DNA from: Owenia fusiformis
Lineage: Eukaryota; Annelida; Polychaeta; Sabellida; Oweniidae
Assembly: GCA_903813345.2 (NCBI GenBank)
Contig: CAIIXF020000006.1
Location: 5,318,989-5,382,988 of the forward strand
DNA: 64,000 nt
Reading direction: 5' to 3'
Position 1 is the stretch's first letter. Each line of letters starts with the position of its first letter. The notes under the pieces are model-generated. The model saw nothing but the letters and a program-made list of their open reading frames with translations. It did not search any database and had not been told where the DNA came from. Of this stretch, positions 46,901-58,269 are shown piece by piece. The position numbers and the translations under genes are program-made.

Positions 46901-49900
46901 GCATTGGGACTTCGGTCTTTACAAAAGCAAAAAGAACATTATGATCAATGTAAATATGGCGTCGCTCAACCAAAACCCTCACCAGATCAGCAGTCAAATA
47001 TGCAAAGAGGTACGGATAATGAACCACACGCAATTGCAACACTTTGTTCCAGAGTCATGCCATTGTTTTTCCCCAAATTGGCATATGTTGAACCAGGAAT
47101 AGAAACAATATACAGAGAGGATAGGGTAAGTGTATAATAATGATAATGCAAATTTACTTGCATTTACATATTTCTAATGTTTTTTTTGGAAAATAAAATC
47201 AGAAATATAATTTGAATCCATTGTTCACACTCAAGGTTAGAACGACAAGGTGAATGCTCAAATGATGAATAACACTAAATGTAATAAAAGTCAAAAGTAA
47301 TATTTCAGGAATCATTGATATTTCAACTGACATATCTTTTGTTTAGCCCTTCATGATGGTGAGCACAGATGGACTTTTGATGAGAAATAATGACAAATGT
47401 GAACAACCAAATGTTATTGATCACGTTGTTGAAATAAAGAACCCAAGTGATCGTGTTTATCAGACAAATGTATTCTATACATTACCATGGTATTATGCAT
47501 CGCAGATTTTGTCAGAAATGGCATCAACTGGAGTTAAAACCTGTGTCGTGGTTTGTTATACCACAGAGTCCACTACTATACTACACGTTCAATATGATGA
47601 AGAAGTGTGGGCTTTGATATACAATGAGGCTTGTCATATTATTGATGGAGACAGACGACCTAACAAATTATCAACCAATGTCTCTACAATAAAGAAAACA
47701 TTAAAGGATTTTGTTGAAAGTCATTGCACATTCCTCTGTGAGGTCTCCTCTGTAACATCCTTTCCTTGTTGTCACGTAGATGTAGATGATAGCAGTGACC
47801 TCGGCCGTCAAATAAATCCCTATAGAAAACACGAGGCTGATACAAACTCAGCATGTCCTCGATATGAACAGACTGAAATTGAAGTAGTTGTGCAAAAGGC
47901 ACTGGCGGTAGTTAACCAAGCCTACCACTTATGTAGAATTAAGGCTTCTGAGGTACAAGTCTGTGTAATGTCTGATCTCGACCGTGTTACTCAGAATGGC
48001 CACCATGCGAGCCCTATTGCTTATGGAAACTCGGGATTTGGGATAACACTTGACGTTATGAAAGGAATGATGCTTGAAACGTTACTTGCTGCAAAAGCAC
48101 TTGGGCTTTATTGCCCAGTCCTTTCTACTGATGGTCAATGGGCTCCAATAGCCTTCCGGGGGTTTCAGGATCGACCATTATCAATGATACAACTTCAAAA
48201 GGATGCTTTAAAAAAAGCAAGGTCGATTTCCAAAGCCCAGCTTCTATCTGAAATCAAACATTGGTCTTTTGGCAACTTAAATCATTTCAAGATGAATTCC
48301 AAATTGCAAGAAGTGTTGACTGACATCGGGAAATCTGTGAAAGAGGCAAATGCTGCTCAGTCCCAAGGTGTTTCACAACATCCACAATCAACTAATCAAG
48401 CATGCAATAATGACATTGTAAGTATACACTACTTATCCTGCTGGTTATTTCATATTTATGTAGATTTAATTGTATCATATGGAATGTCATACATACTGTA
48501 ACATAATAGTTTATTATGAAAATATAATTTAATCTTATATTTTTTTAGATGCCAGTAGATGATGAAATGGACCAAATTGATTTGGATTTCAGTGAAGTGT
48601 TTATCCATGATGATGAGAATGAGGATTCCATAGCATTTCAAGAGGAATGTCTTCAATCACCCAGTAAAATGGACAACAGAGAAATTGCCAGCAACCACAA
48701 TTTAGATGAGACTAGATCAACCCTCATAGAAAATATGGTCCATGTCCTGAAAAGAGAAATACCAAGAGGAAAAAGTGAAATAAAGCCCAAATGGAAGCAA
48801 ATGGAACATACCTACATTAGTGAAAAGTTTAAATCCTCAGAAAGTATTAACCAAACTTTCACAAGAGAAGAATTAGTAATGATGATCCGTCCTATTATAA
48901 AACAAACCAATGAGACGTTTGGTGTGAAACTGAAATTAAACATGAAAAAGCATGAATTGACAAATGCATTGTCAAAATGTTTTGGAGATGGGTCATCGAC
49001 AATTGAAAAACAGAGACGAATACCCAAACTGGAATCTGCAACATCATTGAAACAACTTGCACTCTCAGTAATTTCCAGGTATCCCAAATCAGCACTTTCA
49101 TTGGTATATGCTACTTTTGATTATCCCCAAATGTTAGAGGAGTGGAGATCAAAGAACCATATCAAGGTAAGCTCCCTCCTTATCATTGTCAAATGTATAA
49201 TTACAAATTCATTAAGTTCAATCCTTAATACCTCTTAAGATGATCTTAATTATTAACAGGACACGGTGAAAGTTGAAAACTTTGAGGAACCCCGTATATG
49301 GATAACTCAGCCTGAGTGGGTGGATTCATTGGATATGCTTCTATTCGTGGTCTTAGATGGGCACCATCTCTTGACTAATATGAGAACGAAGGTGTGTTCT
49401 ACTGGGATAAGGAAGGCAGGTAAGCCATTGTTCAAACACCATTTTCTAAGTTACCATGCACTTTCTTATGAGTCATTGGCAATATAGTTCTACTATTTTT
49501 AAGATATTTCACGAGAGGCATGGGTGAGAGCGTGTTCCAACGAAAGTGCCAACCTTAACATGGCTATTGTTGACCTCGTTGATAAAATGTCTAATGGGTT
49601 TGCCAGACGCATTTTTCACAAAGACGTTCAAAATGTGATGACTGAAAATGGGGATGTCAATGAAGCTATGTTGTGCAATACTATAAGAAACTGGTATGAT
49701 GCCATTGATGAGCCTGGTATACCCATCAAACAAAGATACCAAAAGCTCATCGATATGAGATCATGGCTTTTACAAGGTAATTTTGTTTCAACATTTGATA
49801 AATGTGTTTTTGTATGTCTACATATGTGTAAAATCACAAATCTAGTGATGACTACATCAATTTCATTCAATGTACCATAAAGCCACGTCCATCCTCTTTG

Positions 49901-52900
49901 CATTGATATGTCACTCATTCACATGTGGTCATGATTGGATGAGAAATCCTTCCATTTGCACAATGGGTCAAAATCGGCTCTTCAGCAAGTTTCAGATATT
50001 GCAAAATGTTGTTTTCATAATTCATATGTACAGTGCATACTTATAGGTGTCTGTTTGGAGACTTTCAATCCAGATATCAACGGTAGATACATCAAAGACA
50101 TTCCATGTATACTGTTTGAAGGACTATTGACCAACATAGAGAGGAGAATCCAATTGATTCCATTTACAAAATCTGGATGTTTCAACCAGAGAGCCATATC
50201 CTCATTGGACAGTGAGACATTCTTCTCGGCATTTCAAGATATTGACCCAAAGGGCAAAGGCGTTCTAAATCCAGATGATATTCCTGCAGCGATGAGCGCT
50301 GCTTGTGACATAGCTTATGCAAGATTAGATCCTAACAGGTACATCACATTGTTTGTAAAAAGTAAACACGTTTAAACACATTAAAGTATTTATTACAAAT
50401 CAGTATGATGAATTTATAGTATTTAGTTCAAATAAGTTTTTAAATATGCGTTTTGAGTCGTATTTGTCATCAATCAGTACCAATGCTGCAATAGTAAACC
50501 TATTTTTGAATTTCAGACCATTCTCAATGGCTACAAGTCGGAAAACACGAGTCTATCCCATTCATCCGTTCCAGCAACAATTAGGTCCAATGGTTGAAGA
50601 ATGTAAATCTCCCAAAACGTGGACTCCACCTGACTTAAGTAATTTAGGACCGATTTGTCTCAGGTACACATGTTTATATTGAAACATATGCACATTTAAG
50701 CGTAATGATTATGCAATATATGTATTAAGTATAGGCCATTACATTCATACTTTACAGGGACCATTTTGTGTTCGACAAAGATGATGGTAAACATAACCGT
50801 AAACGTAAAAGAACAACAATCCATCCCCCTGGAATGCCAGCTGCTGGGAAACGGACAATGAGATCAGAGCATCACTCGCTTGATGAAAGCAAAATTCTTG
50901 CGTCTGTCAGAGCTGGAACAGCATCGATTTTGAAATGAATCGTGCAAGACTATTTAGAAAACTTAAAAAACACTATATGAAACAATATCATATGTGTAAT
51001 CAGACAAAACACTTGTATTGGGTATACGTGTACAACAATATATTTATTGTAGAGGGTGAATGTGTATTCAACATATTTCATTGGTCTAATTTATTATTAT
51101 TTAATTATCATTAATTGCATGGCTCTTTGCCAAATGTTGTAGAAGGTTCTTTCTATATTTAAATGTTTCAATACAGCCTTCAAATGTACAGGTTATACGA
51201 GATCCCTCGTGCTCTACTCTGACGTGGCGGTTTCGATCAGCGTTTCTAATGTATCGCCTGTTGCACTCTGGACATTCGAATTTTCCTGGGGAAGTTGGGA
51301 TCCCACTACACGTGTTCTTTAGATGGTTCAAAAGTGTTGCTTTGCTACAGAACGTTTTTGTACAGGCCTCACATTTTAACCTTTCTCCCCTGGTATGGAT
51401 GCGCTCATGTCTAGTGAGCCTTGAATTGGATGCTAGCACCTTCTCACATCCCTGTAAAATAGCAATATCTATAAGTTTTGAAGTATCAATACCCCTGGTT
51501 TGCAGGCTGTGGCTCTTCAATTTATGAATGTGATGTTATCCGTTTTAGTAACGTTTATTTAGTTAAAATAAAACATTTACCTCAAATCTGCACTTTTTCC
51601 CCAGGCCATGTTGTTCTTTACCATGCGTTTTTAGCGCGCTTTTGCTATTGAAAAGGTTGCCGCATTCATCGCACATGTGGCGTGTTGGGGCAGTTTCCTC
51701 CACTGGCTGTACGACAACCAGATCCATCTACAAAATAGTTGTGATATATATGGAAAATAAAATCAAGATGTCCATCATCTTGAGTAAACATCAGATTATC
51801 GTCGGGCATCAAATATTCACCATATACTACTGTAAAATTATATTTTGGTTGAATTATTGTCCCAACTCAAGTTTAAATGTAACCATAGTTGTTTCTTCCT
51901 GATGTATCCAATGAGAGCGTGTAAGAAATATATGTAAAATACACACATTAAAAATGATTCAATTAAAACCTAGCCAGTCTGTTCATTGAATCCAATTAGA
52001 ACGTCTACTAATCCACATGATACATCATAATTAAATTGCTTTTTTAAAGCGGATATTTCATACCATAACTCCAAAAATATTCGACAATGCGTTGTATTTG
52101 TATTTTACTTCACACAGACATATTTGTGTACGTGAAATAATTATATTACTTGAATTTTTTATTCCCCATTATAAGGTAAACCTATGGCAATTATACATAC
52201 CTTCTCACAGCTATGAGCGAGGTGATAAAACTGGTCGGGTGAAGTCGTTTGAGTTATCTATTCGCTGTAAAATTATCAGAGAATGTGTGTTTATAGCGTT
52301 GCTTTGGTTTGGTAAATCGATGAAGTATGATATACACGGATGAGTAAATATAGATTATTTAAACAAAAGTGCCAAATTCTTCCATTGAAAAGTACAGAGG
52401 GGGGTACTCATGAAACATTACATGTGCTTGACTGCATCCACATAGATCGACTAGCCACAGTGTTTAATGGACGTTTTTTTATTTCTGAATATGATTTTGA
52501 AAAGTGAAACTGTCATCATCAGACATTGCATCATTTTTAATGTTCTGTCCCGTCCCGTCCCGAAAGTAACGTGTCGAGACCATTTGTACCGTTCCGTACC
52601 GAAATTTTCTTGGACCGTGTATAACCGTGACACCTCTATTGCGAATTCCCTTTTTACGGTTTTTCAAAATGGCTAATTCATATTTTGGTTGGCTAAAAAA
52701 TTTTTGGAAGATTTAGCCATAATGGCTAACAAGTTTTTTCAACTATCGTGATCTCTGCTTCTAAAGTGATAAAGTTTTCGAGGCCTGCTATAGCGTCAGA
52801 AGTGGCTCAAAATTCATTAGTATTTCATTAAGATATAGTTGTAAATGTTCGAAATAATCTTCAAAGAATAAAGAAATGTATTGATTTAAATGGTAGAAGC

Positions 52901-55900
52901 ATCGAATATGAAAATAAAATATCAAAGCAAATTTTCAAACTACCAAAAAAAAGTTTTAATAAGAAAAGAGCTAATGTTCCATAGTTCAAACTAATGATTA
53001 CACCACTACAAAACTAAGTTCATATGTTCTGACTTTCTGTACATTTCGTGTTTGAAGTTTTCATTTTTATGTTCGAACTTCAAAGGTATTCTGCAGTTTG
53101 AACCTGCGAGTATTTTCTTATTCGATCTTTCAATTTTCTATTTGAATTTTTTTGGTATTCTGCAGTAGAATCTTTCTTTTGCGCATGTGCTAATTTAAGG
53201 GTTTGTTCCGTTGTTTCGAATATTCCAATTCGCGCATGCGCTCAAAACTTACGGGCGGAAAATGATAAGATCCGCGTGCGCCTATTATAAAACAACACAA
53301 CTGCGCATGCGCAAATACCATTTAACCAATAGAATTTTGATTCTCAAGCTAAATTGTCTTGATTTGAACTTGGACTATTTTTGTTTGGACTTTTTGTACC
53401 ATTTTGGTCAGATATATTTTTAATATTTTGGTTTATATATACCTGAAGCATGTGCAATTCTCGAGTTTTATAGACCAAACTGATTCCACTATATAGATAA
53501 TTGCTATTCATAATTCTATCCTAGTTTCATAGTATCAGAGTGTGGGTGGTACCCGATCTCATTGGCTGCGTATTATTTGCTTTCCTAGTCAGAGTAAAAG
53601 TAAAGACGTTATAGGGCTATAGATGTGTGATATATGTCGTTTTAATCCTCCATTTATCGATCATTAAGGCTTTACGAATGATACAACCCATGTTGAGATA
53701 GGGGACAATGACTATATTGGCTCCATTGATGCCTTACTTCGTATACAGAGTGTCTATGAACTCAACACATCTGATATGGCACTGGGGAAAATCTCCGGGC
53801 GAAGGTCCATTGAGCACGTATCAGCAGAGGAATGTATTGACATAGCTCGTGTTTCGGCAGAATCACCGCTAATACCAAATGCTGCTGAAATAAGTGGAAT
53901 CTGGGCCAAAGAAGCATTGCTTCACAATCCATCAACATTGGACAGATATGAGGCGATGTTAATCCAGGCGGAGTCATTGAAAAGGGTTTGTTGAAAAGCT
54001 CCTCTTTGATGTTTCCAAACTCATAAATATTCTTTGTTGGTATAGATACAGGGTGTGTTCTTTCGAAAATATGTTGCTATCTTTCATCAGTCACAATCCA
54101 TCGCCCTCTCTGATGATGTTAATATTTGCCCCTGTACTATATCTGAATACATAATCTAATGCTTTTCTGACTATGCCATAGTCAGAAAAGCATTAGATAA
54201 TGTATTCAGGTATATCACAGGGGCCATAATGGCACATACTGTATATGTGTGCTGTATGTTCTCAACTTATATAAATTGTATATATTACATTTGTTGCACA
54301 TAGCTTCATTCTAAATGTTTTGACACTGCTTCAATCCCAGCTGATTATTTTCGATATCATTGATATTACTGGTACTGGGAGTATGTATAATTTATATTCA
54401 AAGATTGGACGGATAAAAGAGTCAATGTTGATTGCGAACAGAACAACGAGACTACAAATTGCCAACAATATAGATTTGTATAAGGACTTTGACGCTAGAT
54501 GGGATGCTATAGGAAATCAAACCTCGAACGACCATGGCTCTGATAAAGACCATGAACCACGTGGCAATCATAACCCCATAAATGAAGAGCAGTGGCTTGA
54601 AGATGAATACAGAAGTCTGTGTCGTGGAGAAACTAAAAAGGTTTGTCTTTGTCATTACCATATTGTTTCTGATGTATGTATTTCCTTGTTAATGAATTAT
54701 CTGCGCGTTTCGTTATATTATTTTCATTGATTATCAGATTGCACTTTTTTTCAAGTCAAAATGTTGCAACATTTCTTGAACTCGAAATGAATGATAGATC
54801 GGTTATGTTAAAGATTACACTGTTGTAATGTATGACATGCTTTCTATAAGAACAATGTTTAGAACTAGTAGAGTCGAGTAAACAAGATGAGGCCATGGAC
54901 CTCTAAATGAGACTTGTAATTTGTCTTGGGTTACATTTCCCAATACTGTCTGTATGCAAAGTTTCCGTAGAAGAAAGGTGTACGGAATGCCATCACATCT
55001 TAGATCTACTTGGAACATTTTGTTGTGGATGTATTGCTCGTCGCATTTCTCATGAAATTGTATTTACGTGCATAATGAATCTTTAATGCAAATGACTGAT
55101 TTTAGACACCGTTGGAAAGTAAAGGTTTGATATGCCAATACAGAAAAGGGGCATATGCATATGCCGTATTCAAAGAGGAAATCCTACACACAGATCCTTT
55201 GATTGCGATGTTCCATGATGTTATTACAGACGAAGAAGTCGCGTTACTTAAACAGCTAAGTCTTCCAAATGTAAGTTACATCCCCCTATATAAGTTTGGC
55301 AACTAGAGGTTGATATTTTCTTAATCGACTTTAGGTTGCTGGAGTGGGTTGTATGTTCAACCAAACACAGAATAGTGTTAACAATAAATTGAGTTCAGAG
55401 AAAATTTAATAGGAATATGCAGTTGACCATTACTGAATCCAACTTCGGCTTAAAAGTTTCAGTTCTTCGTGTCCAATCAAATCCCGAACGGTTTAATATC
55501 AAGTCCTTAGGGACATTGTCATCATTTCCCCCATGAAATCCCAAAGAGTTGAAACTTTGAGGTGTAACATTGCAGTGAAAACCGAGTCCTTAAGATGTAA
55601 TAATACACGTACTAGTAGACCATTGTATGAAATGTCTGGTTGAATTTATTCAATTTAGTTTTAGCCTACATAATATTATAAAGGTTATAAAGCTCATGTT
55701 GGAAATGTTTTAGCTTGACAGAGCTCGTGTTGGTGATGACGAATTTTCTGATATACGAATTAGCCAAGTGTGAGTATGTCAAACAAAACAAAAATGTCCA
55801 AACGTTCACTTGTGGAAACCATATAAACGTTTATCTATTTATGCATTTCGTCAAATAAGGAAATAGTTTTTATTATGGGTAAAGGGTTAGCTTTTATTTT

Positions 55901-57846
55901 AATCATGATGGATTGAGAGAGCATAGATGTAAAATTGAAAAACGCGAACTTGCCAAAGCTTTATTGAAACACATTAAATGTTATTCTTGAAAAGCACTCT
56001 TCATTTGAACTGAAATATAATCTAGTAACTATATCTGTAGATCTTGGATCGCTGATGAAGATGATCCGCGCGTTTCGCGTTTAACCAGGAGGATCAAGCA
56101 CGTGACTGGACTGGAGACAGAAACTGATAACATCCTTTTACCAAATGCTGAAGATTTCCAGGTAAAATTACCTATCGTCATAATTACAACATCATTTTGT
56201 TTGTTTGTTTAGTGTAAACAATACACTTAAATACTAAAATACTTAATTTTAAGACTATTTGGATACGCAAACCGATCGATCGAGTCCGTTTTGAGCCAGC
56301 CCCAGTCAAAACAATAAGGCAAACCTATATTTTTCAATTTATTTAGGTGCTGAACTATGGCATGGGAGGGCATTACGAGGTGCATTTCGACTTTAATAAA
56401 GTGCGTATTAGTCCATATCTTATACATTTTGCTATAATTTTTATAATGATGCTTTCATTGCTTCAGAAATTGCATTATGCTGCAAAATATTTTGCAATCC
56501 CTCTAAAATAGCATTAGTATATCCTCAGAATTATTTGAGTATGAAATGGTACCAGACAGCAATTGTATGAATTCAAGTTAATTGCAAAACTTGCAATTTT
56601 ATAACTTTTTGATATCATGTTTTCTTGCAACATACATGTATGCTTAAACTTGAAGAAAGGTAAAAAGTATCTACAATTGATAACAATGATTTTGTTGTTT
56701 TGAAAACTGCTTTGAAATCTAAACATAGGAGGATGAAGGTGGTGGAAATATATCAGAGCATATAAGGCTGTCTGGTGATAGACTGGCGACATTTCTATTC
56801 TACGTAAGTGTACATCATTTGCATACATTACAGTATGCACCATATAGATGGTTTTATCGGGACATAAATATCTAAAAAATAATAACTATGGTTCTGTTCT
56901 TATACATTTTATTGACCAGAGAGTTGGGCGATTGCATTTACATGTATGCACTTTTGTTATATTCGTTGATAAACATATATTTAATATCGTATAGGGCAAA
57001 TTACATATTAAAAAAGACGCTCATGAACTACGTTCCAGCTGAATGACGTAGAAGCAGGTGGGGCAACTGTCTTTCCTCGTGCCAAGGTCCGAGTTCCTCC
57101 GGTAAAGGTATGCAATGTACTTAATAGTCCTCCTTCTAGATATAACCTTGCCAGATACAAATAGATATTACCTCCTTGATAGTTCGAGTATATTCATCAA
57201 TCTGAATTTAAAATCGTTCCGGTTGTGATACTCTTATAACACACAAGAATGTCCATTCCGATGTTTGTGATTTTAGAAGTCCTCTGACAGAGAAGGTTTT
57301 ATACATGATTGTAAAAACGAGTCTCTTTTAGTATAATATTTCATTTCAGAATGCCGCTGCTTTCTGGTTCAATTGTAAACGAAGTGGAGAGTTCGACTAT
57401 CGGAGTCTACATGCAGGTTGTCCAGTCATCGTTGGACAAAAATGGGGTATAATAACATTTAATATTAATTGTCCTTGCTGGTATGTATTCTTGCATTCTT
57501 GATATGCCTGTCGGCTCGCCTGCCTTGGAATATCAATGATTAGTAAGAAATAAACCAAGCGATTCCACGTAAAGGGTAAGAAAAATCTCAAACTTCAACC
57601 TTAAAAGAATAACTTTGAACATGCCTATATCCTTGTTAATTCTGATGTAGTAATTTATCCTTGCTCAAAAATATGTCAATATTTTACATAGACAGGAAAT
57701 CCAGCTGGGGTTCCAGCACAAGGTGCACTAAATGCAATGCAACTAATGCATTCGACTTCTTTCCAGTGGCTAACAAGTGGATCTTGGAGAAAGGACAGAT
57801 ATTCGCACGTCCATGTGGTTTATCACCTTCAACACGAGACGTATAG
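37999..57846 (+). CDS. P4HA: Prolyl 4-hydroxylase alpha subunit, complete, 12 exons
   Basis: Exons 37999-38195, 38445-38602, 53669-53985, 54341-54640, 55106-55270, 55714-55769, 56041-56161, 56347-56400, 56729-56803, 57039-57107, 57350-57446 and 57767-57846 join in phase to 562 codons plus TAG. Residues 1-27 form a signal peptide. An N-terminal helical dimerisation region follows, with HPINAFHLVRR near 90, the family's HPVNAFKLMKR motif, and a TPR-like peptide-binding region (~120-225). An unusual less-conserved linker (225-310) precedes the Cys-Arg-Gly-Glu motif and the 2-oxoglutarate/Fe(II) dioxygenase domain. Iron ligands are His451, Asp453 (HFD) and His525; Lys535 (GQKW) binds 2-oxoglutarate at the expected +10 spacing. 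Family role: hydroxylates proline in collagen-like chains in the ER lumen as an alpha2beta2 tetramer with PDI. Exon 3 is 15.1 kb from exon 2. All key residues are present. Confidence 0.9.
38797..39606. mobile_element. Fold-back MITE, copy 2 (complete, 810 bp)
   Basis: Begins CACTCCCCTCCATAAGTTTG and ends with the complement. TA flanks both sides (38795-38796, 39607-39608). The whole element is a long imperfect inverted repeat. A TIR scrap of the same family (CCCCCTATATAAGTTTGGCAA) sits at 55282-55302, just after hydroxylase exon 5. Confidence 0.85.
39683..40873. repeat. Minisatellite: 28 copies of a 42-bp unit
   Basis: GGGCGATTGAAACGTATAGG starts at 39692 and recurs every 42 bp, with 44-bp steps (an extra TA) after copies 2, 14 and 21. 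The last two blocks are therefore seven units each. Copies 6 and 27 share a G-to-T change; copy 13 has a private A-to-G. 42 bp is 14 codons and the unit has no stop in several frames, so long open frames on both strands are artefacts. Confidence 0.97.
40874..42556. other. Intronic DNA with one diverged minisatellite unit
   Basis: At 41681-41754 the array's left flank (ATGCATTT), a single diverged unit (GGGCGATTGGTCATATGTAT) and its right flank (TATACAAGCTTAAAC) occur together, so this is a paralogous single-copy form of the locus. The 80-residue ORF at 41773 has no recognisable domain. Confidence 0.6.
42557..42810. repeat. Inverted repeat arm, left end of the 10.2-kb segment
   Basis: TAGCAGGCCTCGATAACTT at the outer end, CAGAGATCACGGTAG, GAGGTGTCTCGG, AATTTCGGTCC and GGGACAGAA in order. 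The same blocks occur in complementary order at 52543-52790. The left arm has ~60 extra bp after the tip. Confidence 0.75.
42915..43189 (-). other. Possible minus-strand exon near the left arm
   Basis: A 91-codon open stretch (MIGISHSLHGVISPIRL...) ends at CGAG|gtaagt on the minus strand (~42914). The plus strand here has another small open stretch ending CAC AAG|gtaaac (~43137). Both could be first exons around a bidirectional promoter; neither has a known motif. Confidence 0.2.
43585..50938 (+). CDS. Large multi-exon protein with YqaJ-type PD-(D/E)xK nuclease domain
   Basis: Exons with continuous phase: 43585-44222, 44704-44897, 46089-46637, 46884-47125, 47347-48417, 48549-49166, 49260-49419, 49504-49776, an uncertain block ending 50338, 50517-50663 and 50758-50938 (TGA). 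Residues 9-30 form a C2H2 finger (CIHC-x12-H-x4-H). A conserved domain follows (NIALLLFLDTVDYF, GFRLFHGKFLRFM, then DGKKINVGLTAKYGDVD). Across exons 3-5 lies the nuclease: RSEKWHELRK...VTG, RGTDNEPHAI, STDG (Asp549), and VEIKNP (Glu570, Lys572), the catalytic D...ExK triad, then YYASQIL. The C-terminus is basic (NRKRKRTT) and may be a nuclear signal. YqaJ nucleases act in recombination of phages and large DNA viruses. Frame between 49777 and ~50045 is unclear, with a TGA in the best reading. The start is chosen as the first ATG of the exon. Confidence 0.75.
45172..45925. repeat. CCGT run and ~140-bp tandem repeat in the nuclease gene intron
   Basis: CGTCCGTCCGTCCGTCCG near 45172, then about three degenerate units containing GAAAAGTAGTGGAGC (near 45540, 45675, 45820), GTGAATACTATAAGC and AAAATGGCGGCCATTTT. 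A similar but distinct array lies at 58.3-59.0 kb. Confidence 0.75.
51101..51727 (-). CDS. C2H2 zinc-finger protein, two exons, five fingers (165 residues)
   Basis: Minus-strand exon 51727-51581 (ATG, 49 codons) is spliced with gt..ag to 51451-51101 (TAA). Fingers: CDEC...H-x4-H in exon 1; a second (CRFEGC...RHERIH) split by the intron in phase 0; CEACTKTF... with a final Cys instead of His; CPECNRRY...H; and CTFEGC...LAKSH. The CxxxxC spacing with Gly in fingers 2 and 5 is typical of TFIIIA-like fingers. It probably binds DNA or RNA in the nucleus. It is convergent to the nuclease gene, 160 bp away, inside the same inverted-repeat segment, so it may be a second gene of that element. Confidence 0.8.
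52543..52790. repeat. Inverted repeat arm, right end of the 10.2-kb segment
   Basis: Complement of the left arm in block order: TTCTGTCCC, GTACCGAAATTTTC, CCGTGACACCTCTA, CGTGATCTCTG, and TTTTCGAGGCCTGCTA at the tip. Confidence 0.75.
52791..53668. other. Intron 2 of the hydroxylase gene, 3' part
   Basis: AT-rich with repeated GCGCATGCGC-type motifs at 53230-53310. No gene seen. Confidence 0.45.
54126..54224. repeat. 99-bp near-perfect palindrome in hydroxylase intron 3
   Basis: GAATACATAATCTAATGC...CTATG is followed directly by its complement, centred at ~54175; the arms are ~49 bp with few mismatches and almost no loop. Confidence 0.9.
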
Positions 57847-58215
57847 TGCATCAAGTAGCAATTATTGCAGAGGAGACCCATATATGTCTTCGTAATATAT
57901 CTGCGTAATGTACCTGCGAATATACAAATGTGCGAATAGCTTCAAGGGATAAAAGGATGGCAGCTAGAGCATCGCAAAGAGCGCAATAGAGAAAGCTTTG
58001 GCAGTGGTGTACCTGAGTTATTTCCATCAATCGCATAGCTCTCTTTTGTTATATAGCTGAAGCCCAATTGAGGGGTTCGTATGGGCGTAGCCAAGATCGA
58101 AAAGTATTTTATATCGCTAGCATTGGACATAAAAACTGTTCACTAAACTATAAGTATTTTGATTTCACTTTTTATCACACCATCAGTGAGGTATTGTTGT
58201 CATGATGACGGCGTG
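57847..58215. other. 3' flank of the hydroxylase gene
   Basis: Presumed 3' UTR and intergenic DNA; no canonical AATAAA close to the stop. Confidence 0.4.
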
Positions 58216-58262
58216 ATCGTGATCGTGGTCGTGAACGTGATCCTGGTCGTGATCGTGATCGT
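58209..58262. repeat. GATCGT hexamer-like repeat
   Basis: About nine imperfect units (GATCGT, GGTCGT, GAACGT). Confidence 0.85.
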
Positions 58263-58269
58263 CCCGCTT

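Larger units (their letters stand above)
42557..52790. mobile_element. Putative large DNA transposon with YqaJ-nuclease and C2H2 genes
   Basis: The segment is bounded by diverged ~250-bp inverted repeats and lies wholly in intron 2 of the prolyl hydroxylase gene. It contains two convergent genes (43585-50938 plus; 51101-51727 minus). Tips read TAGCAGGCCTCGA on both sides. I found no convincing target duplication (flanks TATTAGTT and TAGCGTCA differ), and no DDE or tyrosine recombinase motif, so classification is open. An alternative is two solo MITEs flanking unrelated genes by chance. Confidence 0.5.
38603..53668 (+). other. 15.1-kb second intron of the prolyl hydroxylase gene
   Basis: Lies between codon phase 1 of exon 2 (donor gtgagt) and exon 3 (acceptor ...cattaag). 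It contains a MITE, a minisatellite and a 10.2-kb segment with two genes of its own. The other introns of this gene are 0.1-0.5 kb. Confidence 0.85.

Noticed and set aside
47684-47902. Minus-strand ORFs within the nuclease gene (also 48812, 49509, 49628)
   Set aside because: Shadows of well-supported plus-strand exons.
50245-50290. EF-hand in the nuclease-gene C-terminal part (DIDPKGKGVLNPDD)
   Set aside because: Spacing of acidic residues and the conserved Gly does not fit the 12-residue loop.
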